Below, piece after piece: positions 55,563 through 64,000 of a stretch of DNA of 64,000 nt. Made by a program: the position numbers and the translations under genes. Each line of letters starts with the position of its first letter. Position 1 is the first letter of the stretch. The notes beneath the pieces are model-generated. The model saw nothing but the letters and a program-made list of their open reading frames with translations. It was not told the origin of the DNA and did no database searches. This DNA is from Siphonodentalium dalli. Lineage: Eukaryota; Mollusca; Scaphopoda; Gadilida; Siphonodentaliidae. The stretch is from contig CP136065.1 of the NCBI GenBank assembly GCA_032622095.1, positions 244,155,474-244,219,473 of the forward strand. The letters are read 5' to 3'.

Positions 55563-56486
55563 CCGGGGATTAATTAAGGGCGCTAATAATGTTTATGACT
55601 TTGGCTATTTATAGGCGATCAAACTGAGGGGTAGATCGGCAGATTAAAAAAAAAATCGAAATTGTTTTTGAATTTGGGAATAGATTTTTACAACTTGTTT
55701 TGCTTCATCCTATTTTATGGATGTTAGTGTTGAAGACTATTATAATATTTAAGGAAGGGGCAGTCCTGTCAACAAATTTGGTATTTTGAAAAACATTTGA
55801 TTTTGAAGCCATTTTCACCAAGCTTGGTGTTATTTCTTTAAAATGGGGAATTTGACCCTAAAAATAATATAATAAAAAAAAAATTCCCGGACCCCTGTGT
55901 CTTATATATATGTACTTTTAGTATTATGACCAATTTGTGCCAGGGGCCAGTGGTTGTACTATTCATGTGTGTTTCCGAATACGTTGTTCGAATAAATAGG
56001 ATTATCAGGATGAGACATGAGAAGCTGCATAATTTGATAAATAAAACGCTATTTCAGAATGCATTTTCCGAACATAAGTACGTCCGTCGACAATTTCCAT
56101 TGGCACAGGCTACAGGTTGTAACTTTAGTCGGATCATTATGAAATTAGGCATGCCTGTTGGAATTGGTAACATATAGATTGGGAACGAGTCATTTTGTGG
56201 GCCAGTCGACAAAAAACTTGCATCATATATCTCAAATTTCAATATATAGTATACGGGCTAGATGCCGCCACCGAAAGCGACAAACTGTGCGATATTAGCG
56301 CATGTTTCGGCGCGCCGAAAGCGACAAAAAGTGCGCCGTAACAACGCACATTTTGTCGCTTTCGGTGACGGCATCTAGCCCGTATACTATATATAGATTG
56401 AAATTTGAGATATATGTTTCATAATGGCGCCGGGAGCGCCATTATGAAATGGCCCTAATAGTATTCCATACAATTGATATTCCAAC
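55563..56486 (+). repeat. 0.9-kb duplicated block, copy 1
   Basis: Starts GGGGATTAATTAAGGGCGCTAATAATG and ends ATAGTATTCCATACAATTGATATTC. The adjacent block 56,487-57,475 has the same order and ends. It includes a MITE-like palindrome with arms of about 60 bp at 56,224-56,284 and 56,352-56,415 (core CGAAAGCGACAAA), plus a small CATAATGGCGCC/GGCGCCATTATG hairpin at 56,421-56,447 absent from copy 2. Confidence 0.75.
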
Positions 56487-57475
56487 CAGGGGATTAAGGG
56501 CGCTGATAATGTTTATAACTTTTGCTATATATAGGCGATCAAACGGACAGATTTTAAAAAAATCGATAATTTTTTTTAATTTGGGAATGGATTTTTAAAA
56601 CTTGTTTTGCTTTATCCCATTTTATGGATGTTAGTTTAAAGACTATTATAATATTTAAGGAAGGGGCAGTCCTGTCAACACATTTGGTATTTTGAAAAAA
56701 TTGTGATTTTGAAGCCATTTTCACCAAGCTTGGTGTTATTTCTTTAAAGTGGGGAATGTGACCCTAAAAATAATATAATAAAAACAAATTCCGGACCCCC
56801 AGCGACCCCTGTGTCTGATATATATGTACTTTTAGTATTATGACCATTTTGTGCCAGGGACCGGTTGTTGTACTATTCATGTGTGTTTCCGAATACTTTG
56901 TTCGAATAAATAGGATTATCATGATTTATGGCTGAGACATGAGAAGCTGCATAATTTGATATGTAAGACGATATTTCAGCTCGCATTTTAGCTCAAGCTG
57001 CTGTATATGAAAATTCAAGTTGAGATATTGCCAATTTGCCATGGTTTGGTATACCCATCGCCAATCACTGTGGTTTCCGAACATAAGTACGTCCGTCGAC
57101 AATTTCCATTGGCATAGGCTACAGGTTGTAACTTTGGTCGGATCATTGTGAAATTTGTCATGACTGTTGACATTGGTAACATGCAGATTGGGAACGAGTC
57201 ATTTTGTGGGCCAGTCGGCAAAAACATGCATCATATATCTCAAATTTCAATCTATATAGTATACGGGCTAGATGCCGCCATGCATCGAAAGCGTCAACAT
57301 GTGCGATATATTAGCGCATGTTTCGGCGCGCCGAAAGCGACAAAAAGTGCACCGTAACGACGCACATTTTGTCGCGTTCGGCGCGTTACTAATGCCACAC
57401 TTTTTGTCGCTTTCGGCGCGCACCGAAAGCGCTATTAGATAGTGGCCATAATAGTATTCCATACAATTGATATTC
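56487..57475 (+). repeat. 0.9-kb duplicated block, copy 2
   Basis: Direct copy of 55,563-56,486 with a roughly 60-bp extra segment near 56,990-57,070 and a rearranged palindrome at 57,235-57,440 (GGCGCGCCGAAAGCGAC). No coding sequence. Confidence 0.7.
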
Positions 57476-57479
57476 TAAT

Positions 57480-60400
57480 GCAATTATTATGCTGATCGCC
57501 TCATCGTTCTTTGTGTCTGGCGAATTACAATTCATGCTAATGGCAGACATTTGTATATGGCGCTATCACAACGATCATGACATTTGGACTCGAATCAAAT
57601 ATTTTTTACCCCCGAAGTCAAGGAAATAGTAATTTGCGACCGTTAATTCGGATTGAGTACCTTTAAGATCTAACAGCAACCATATCTCAACCACACTACA
57701 ATATGGGACTAATATATGTTATACATGTATCAGTCCCAGCTACAATCAGTGAACCTGATGAATAATTTTAACAGCATCTGAAAATGAAAGAAACATCCCA
57801 CACCTTGTCTACGATATAATGCAAGCCATAATTGTAAATCAATCAGCTCTGTGTGTACCGGTATACATGTATATGTACACATATTGGACCCACATGAATT
57901 GCTATATTCTCCATATATTAATTGAAAACGAGCGCACCACTTTAACAAACTCATTATTGAGTATTATATCAATAGCGATGTGTCATTTTAAATTTATACT
58001 CCTTTTAACATCAGTAGGCCTACACAATCATTCGTTGCATAACTTTCATTAAATTTTCCTAGTACTGAATATAAACAGTACTGGTGCAATAACACTAGCA
58101 GTACTGGAACCGACCATACTGTATGTGTCTGGCTGGCCTGTTTATTACCTTTTTAATTTGTTCTGATACATCAGGTACTTATAATAAGATGACAGTTCAT
58201 TCAGACAACATATTCTAAGTTGCCTAATAATAGAGACAAACTAATAATAGTGATGATGGAATTTTTTAGCTAACATTAATAATAGTAACCACAGTAATTT
58301 CACTCTATGTCTCTTAGTGATCTGATCATGGGAAGTGTTCTCCAATATAATAACAGTGTTGACACTATCATATTATTGACACTATTATTGCACATGAGAT
58401 TACCGTTACTAGTACATATATATGCTAATATGGGTAGGTCATTAACAAGTCTGGCTCTTCTTGAATTCAACTATCATAGTGATATTCAACTACAAGTATT
58501 ATAGCTTAGTTGTACTACCATACACAATGTATACTGGTACGGTATATACGTAAACTCCAGGTTTTCTCTGTTGTTACTAAAACTTCATGGAATCATCTCA
58601 CTTCGTAATGCACAACCACATTAAAATGTACATGTATATAACACTATAATTTTAACAGGGCAAATGAGAAGGCATCAGATTCCAATATAAAAAGAATTCT
58701 ACAGCTTATTGCAGGAGATCTGTTTATTTCATAATCATTATGGCAGAAGTACATGTGCGTGTATGCCATTTGAATGACATTATAAATAACTTCTCACCAA
58801 GATGATTTATATATTTTAACTACTAGTACAAGTAAATCAGTTAAATAATCAAAAATGCCAGCACCGATATATATACTGTACTACATGTAGTAGGTACCGT
58901 ACATGATATATTTTCAGCACTTCATAATAGTTGAATATATACGGTACATGTACATGTACCGGTACCTGTATACTTAAAACAATGGAATTCAAGTTGTGTC
59001 AGACCTGTTGTTTGGCATAAACAATGTACCAGTAAGTGATTTTGGTGATCACTGTTAGTCATTGATTTTGATAACATAAGTTCATGATTTTTACAAAATA
59101 ATTTTAATGAATCAAAACCATGTGCAGCCGCATGTGTAACATGTAACTGTCTTTGTCCATTAGTCATTATCCAAGTCTGGTTTAGTCTTGATCTAGTGAT
59201 CAAATGCGGAATGTTACTAGTATGTACCGGTAACTTATTATCATGATCCCGGAGTCTGATGAATTATAATCCATTTCACAGCATTGTCCATGTCTGCATG
59301 TTTCATGACATGTTTGGTAAACATCCTCACTCGATTCACTGACACTGGTGAGTTGTGCCATTACCAGTCTGATTCTCCATATCATATTCTACCCTTCACA
59401 AGTTCACACACATGTAGCTACTGTACTTCTAATCAGTCTAATGTACTATTCAGAATGATAGAATCTGAATGAACATTCAATGACCTTTTACGGCATCAGC
59501 GTTGACTGCATTTCAGTGTTGACTGCATTTCAGCATTGAAGGGCTGATGAGTCCAGAATAGAACTATAATCATCATATTTTGCAATAATCATTACATTGT
59601 TTGCATTCTTCCATTGTCAATCAGTGCTATTCACTTATTCGAGTCAATGTCCATGATAATAACAGTTGAATATGGCATAGCCTGATCTGCCACACTCAGT
59701 GACTCACCCATAGTGTCTGTGACCAGTCCAGTGTTAGTTCAGTCATGAACGTAGTGCGTATATCCTTCTACACTGGAAGCAGCAATCTGCGAAAGCGGTC
59801 ATGTTGACCAACTTCACCAAGTCCAGTGTGGCAGTGACAGTGTGGGATATTCGGATTGGTCCCGTCACTTCACATGATATTTTCTGATAATTAAGCGGTA
59901 TTTCTAACATCCAAACGGGTTAAAACAGTCTATATCTAATCCGTTGTGTACACGCAAGAATGAGGTACACATTTTCTGCGAATAATGTACGAAACAAGCA
60001 GATATGACAAATGAAAAAACTAACACATAAACAAATCGGAAATTCCACACCGGAAGTTCCGCATGCCCATTGAATTCGAATGTGCAGGGTGGCGAATACG
60101 GACTGTGGAATAACGTACTCTAACTCTGGGAACAATTTATCCCCAATTTCATGCATAAGAATGTTTAAACATTATCATAACATCTTCGACTTGTTTTAAT
60201 TTGTTTTCATGAAAAGGAATGATAAAAGGCACAATAAACATATCTAGAACGACAAATACATCCAAATTAGCCATTTCCCTGTCAAACTTCGAACAGGGAA
60301 GCGAGGTACAAAAATGTCTGAATCTGAGTACGAAAGTCGGAGTGTTACTCTATCGTACTGCAATAATCTCCAACCTATTATAATATAAAAAAGCTATGCA

Positions 60401-61383
60401 GGGGGATAACTCGGAAAAAAATTATTGTAGCGGAAAAAGTCTCATTGTAGCTCTTTAACTAGTGTTTCGATTGGTCGTCAATTTGATAAGAACACAAAAT
60501 GTTCTTAAACTCATGGAACTAGGTTGTTTCGAACTAGTTCGATGTGATCCTCATGCATGCGCATCCAAATAACTGGTCGACGTTGAATGAATGTATAATA
60601 TTATATACATTTAGAATTAAAGATGGATTTGTTCGCGGAGATTGAGATTTATGTTATATTTGACTATAATTATTATTAATTGTCATTTTTGAATCCACCT
60701 TGTTTCTTAACACTTTCATGACGGGAGCTGCGCTGTTGCAGCATTAAAGATCATGTGCCATTGATTCCCTTACTTATGCGAGTCTCTCACGGGGAGCATC
60801 GCATATATAAGCTAATGCATTGGCTTACAAGATCAATATTGATTGGCCAATGTATTATTGTGTATATGGCGAGGCTCTCTGTGGGAGACTCGCATATATA
60901 AGAGAATGCATTGGAATATGGTTTTCGCAAAACTTTTGGAAGCTCCAGTCATGGAATTAGGGTAAAAACCATAAATGACTCAAGTGTCGTATAATGGCAC
61001 GAGTCTTTGGTTTCTTGTAAATCCATATTATAATATTTAAAGTCAAGTGGTTTCTGATAAATCCATTGTGAGAATATTAAAAGTCACGTGGTTTCTTTTA
61101 ATCCAATGCTGTGAATTAAAAAATGTTCTGATAAATCATGTGTGTATAGTTTCTCATATAATCCAGTGATTCTTTGTGTGTAGTCAATGCCGTGCAGTTC
61201 CATATACTGTATATCTAGTTATACGTATATACCATATTGTATGTTGAAATTATGTGCTCCGTTAGTCCTCCATTTGTGTACACTTACTGCGTAATATCTC
61301 GCCAGTTCCTTAACTTTCCCGTCTCCTGTAATATTGCCGGGTCATTCCTAATCCTGTCAGTAATAATGATTTTAGAATAAAGG
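57480..61383. other. Non-coding, no gene seen
   Basis: AT-rich. Contains ACATGTA/GGTACCG simple motifs (58,920-58,975), a three-fold GCATTTCAG(T/C)(A/G)TTGA repeat (59,510-59,555) and a 45-bp partly palindromic direct repeat with TCGCATATATAAG(C/A)(T/G)AATGCATTGG (60,797 and 60,889). No exon recognised. Confidence 0.45.
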
Positions 61384-61391
61384 GTTTGAAA

Positions 61392-62661
61392 TAGGGATCT
61401 GCGAATCAGGGATTTTGCATCGATTCGAATCTCGATATCGAATCTCCTTCCTGATATCGACATCGAATCGAATCTCGAATCGAATCAGCTTGTGATTGAC
61501 ATTGTTTACCAGAGTGTATTTCGGTGTTTCAAGACAAAAAAACTGCAAAATTCACTAGATACTATATAACAATCTTGATCTACTTAAACATCCGTTGGAA
61601 CGTGTTTTTGTTTGTTTTGAAAATCATGACGTAGGCAAGTCAATATCAGTCTCATGAAGGGTTTGGGATATGTTGCATTGAACTTTATCAATGTGTCGTG
61701 CCGAACATGACACAAGAACTGTCAGCAAAACACAAGACAGTTCAATCAATGTATCACAAACCCAGTGGAATGGAAGTCACTTGTCTACATTATAATTAAT
61801 AAAGATAATAAAGATTTGACACAAGTTGACATGGGTACACCGTTCAGCTATACAATTGCTGTAGTCCGATACCAATGGTAGTTATCTGTTAAACTGTTCA
61901 TCCCACAATAGATCAAACACCTACATAACATTTTCACAGTAGTTGTCTTCACAGAAAGGGTCCCAGAAAACAGACACAAATTACAAGTGTTAAGTGTTAT
62001 CAACAAGATTCAACGGATCGAAACTTGGTGCAATGCGCTCGATTTCCCGGGAAATAGAAACAGCAAGTAGGTAATTTATAGGAATTATGCCAGCGGTAGT
62101 GGTATGCGAGCATTGTCTCAGATAACTGGTCGCATATATGATGACGTCCATTTAATAACGTAATAGACCGATTGTTCTAAGGTTTCCCACCGTTTCCGTT
62201 CATTCTGTTTTGTCGCTCATAACAGCGGCTAACATTGAATTTTATTCATATAATGTGAATTGGATATCTGAAGTTCTAAACATACGGTATTCAATTAAGT
62301 GTTCTGCATCTAGCGATCTCGCACAGTATAGACAATTTACATAGTGTCGATACAGTTTACAAATATATGCGGTGATTGATCACCGTCACGTGTTGCGAAC
62401 GAAGCACACAATTTGCATAATGCACGTCTATTCTGAGCGGCATACATTCAAAATTACCTATGTTGGCTAACTTGGCAACCTTGTGCTTCAATGTGTGTGA
62501 GTTCAGGACATTTGGCATGTGTTATTTAGACGAAAAAATGAGACTACATCAAAGTAACACCGATTCGAAAATATCCGAATCAGCGGATCGATTCGTGTCG
62601 ATCTCGAATCGGGTGCCAGATATCGACATCGAATCGAATCTCGAATATTCGCAGGTCGCTA
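61392..62661. mobile_element. Non-autonomous hAT element
   Basis: Left end TAGGGATCTGCGAATC and right end (reverse) TAGCGACCTGCGAATA form short inverted repeats. GTTTGAAA flanks both sides (61,384-61,391 and 62,662-62,669), a perfect 8-bp target duplication as made by hAT transposases. Subterminal regions are rich in ATCGAATCGAATCTCGAA and ATATCGACATCG in both halves. No transposase frame; 1,270 bp. Confidence 0.82.
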
Positions 62662-62669
62662 GTTTGAAA

Positions 62670-63585
62670 CTTATGTGCCGCTTTAAATTTTGTTTTACCA
62701 CTGGTGAGACTCGCTCCCAAAACGGATTCTATATTCTTACAACTCAAAAAGATACACGCGTAACTGAGAGAGTTTAAGATTTAGATAGTGTCACCCTATC
62801 CATTTCAGATGACATGCACATATACAATATATCCTTTTCATTTCGATATAGATCGATTATATCTGCATTACTTCTTGCTAATACCATAGATATAAATTGA
62901 CCTCAATTTCACGATACCACAAAATCCAAAGAAGACTGTTATTCTATGAAGAATTTATTGAACATAGAGTTATAAACATCAGAGACAAATAGATACAGTA
63001 AACAGACACAATGCAGAGTGTGATTCAAATGAGGCTAAACTTAACTGGCTTTCCATGCGTGGTAACTTAGCACATATGTTATTCCACCCAAAAGTCACCG
63101 AATTATACCAAATCAATGGTATTGTATTACACCCAGCAGACTATTGATAGACAAATCACAGCATGATACATGTCGGGGAAGTCGCTCTGGCGTAGTCATA
63201 AACGGTCGTGTTTTCAGACATACATCAATATATAAAGCTGGCGTTTTATACCATACGCAACAAGTGCAATTAGCCATAAATATTTGTTTAAGAACATTTA
63301 TTACCACATATATTTATTTTAAAGTTAATTTGTAGTTGAATTAATAAATTGGACAATTGTATTCAGATTTTAAATTACAGTGCTGCACTGTCGAAGATAG
63401 TAATGCAACTGTTTAAAACATGTCGAGTGTTTTATTATAAACACTAGCGATTTCATGTTACAAATGAACACATGATCCGTATATTTATAAACACTACCAA
63501 TTTTAACAAAACATGTGACACGTTTATATATCTTCAAATTTTTAGCAGTATATGAGAAATCCTGCTCGACCCGGCTAGTACGTCA
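62670..63585. other. Non-coding, GTGTTTATA repeat remnant
   Basis: No gene seen. Segment 63,405-63,540 carries ATAAACACTAGCGATTT and TATAAACACTACC motifs related to the tandem repeat at 54.4-54.8 kb. Confidence 0.45.
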
Positions 63586-63996
63586 CTAGTCAGCATTTAG
63601 TTTTGCTTTGAGCAGGATTTTGAAGAAATCGTCCCGAATCTTGCGATGTATTTTGCTCTTGTACATCTTGCAGAACGGGAAGACATTGAAACTCTTTCTG
63701 CCACAATCGTCCAGATGGGCACTCAAAGGAATCTTCCCAATATAGCTTTCTCCGCATCCATCACACATTATACCAGTATATCAGATTTACTGTCTTGCAC
63801 GTCATATCGGCATTGGTGTATATCTTCACCGTTTTTAAGGGTAATAGTATTTCCTTCTATGATGTTCTGGCACGCTTTACATCTGGGATCGCCACATTTG
63901 TTTACTTTATATTCCTTAGATCTGTTTGTCATGAATTTAGCACCAGTGAGCGTGCGTTTTAGGTTCCTTGGTTGACTCTTACTGTGTAAAATGTCC
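63586..63996 (-). pseudogene. Penelope-like element C-terminal region (GIY-YIG), partial
   Basis: Reading minus from the right edge: QPRNLKRTLTGAKFMTNRSK, then KCGDPRCKACQNIIEG, then after a one-base shift CDGCGESYIGK and IPLSAHLDDCGRKSFNVFPF, ending LLKAKLNAD and stop at 63,586. A CxxxxCxxC segment leading into CxxCxxxYIG is the linker plus GIY-YIG endonuclease of Penelope-like retroelements. About 20 residues containing the catalytic Arg and its helix are missing after YIG. The RT would lie to the right, outside the window. Confidence 0.65.
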
Positions 63997-64000
63997 GCTT

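Overview
The window is eukaryotic DNA. It is AT-rich, shows spliced exons with GT/AG borders, and has very little coding sequence among many transposon families. A secreted PAN-like plus fibrinogen-domain gene, a DUF4806-like gene, a P2RX7-tail-like exon, a Polinton relative, Ty3/Gypsy, Penelope-like, hAT and Helitron-like elements together suggest a marine invertebrate, most likely a lophotrochozoan such as a bivalve mollusc. That assignment is inference; no species marker is visible.

Layout. 0.9-4.8 kb: the 3' exons of a plus-strand DUF4806-like gene. 5.4-6.0 kb: a 161-bp tandem repeat. 6,337-18,021: a full-length minus-strand Ty3/Gypsy retrotransposon with 249-bp LTRs and a CCAT target duplication. 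Its integrase carries a C-terminal PHD finger, and a third ORF ends in a TatD-hydrolase-like domain without metal ligands. All its ORFs are broken by frameshifts or stops, although the LTRs differ at only two positions. 18-20.4 kb: non-coding, with palindromic CCGCCCAGCTGGGCGG motifs. 20,431-23,843: three tandem 1.0-1.2-kb units, each with a related gene (shared N-terminal part, unrelated C-terminal part) and a shared 3' RNA hairpin block whose stem shows compensatory changes. Only the first gene is intact. 24-33 kb: minisatellites, foldback elements, LINE tails, a LINE RT fragment and a P2RX7-tail-like exon.

33.6-42.9 kb: first exon (signal peptide plus cysteine-rich PAN-like domain) and a fibrinogen-domain exon of what may be one secreted lectin-like gene, with MITEs, a tRNA-derived SINE and a degenerate 2.8-kb TIR element between them. 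43,326-54,286: an almost complete 11-kb Polinton/Maverick-derived element, with AG...CT ends, a 6-bp CATATC target duplication and 2.7-kb terminal inverted repeats. It has lost the polymerase, integrase, ATPase and capsid genes and keeps a few small genes (C2H2 zinc finger, PC4-like, a short conserved Polinton protein). Its right arm is split by a 2.3-kb Helitron-like element with ~170-bp tandem repeats. 54.4-64 kb: tandem repeats, a duplicated 0.9-kb block with palindromic MITEs, a non-autonomous hAT element with an 8-bp target duplication, and a Penelope-like GIY-YIG remnant at the right edge.

The strongest candidates for something not well described are the three-unit array at 20.4-23.8 kb, the Gypsy element with PHD-integrase and inactive TatD-like ORF3, and the large-TIR, gene-depleted Polinton derivative whose TIRs contain gene fragments.
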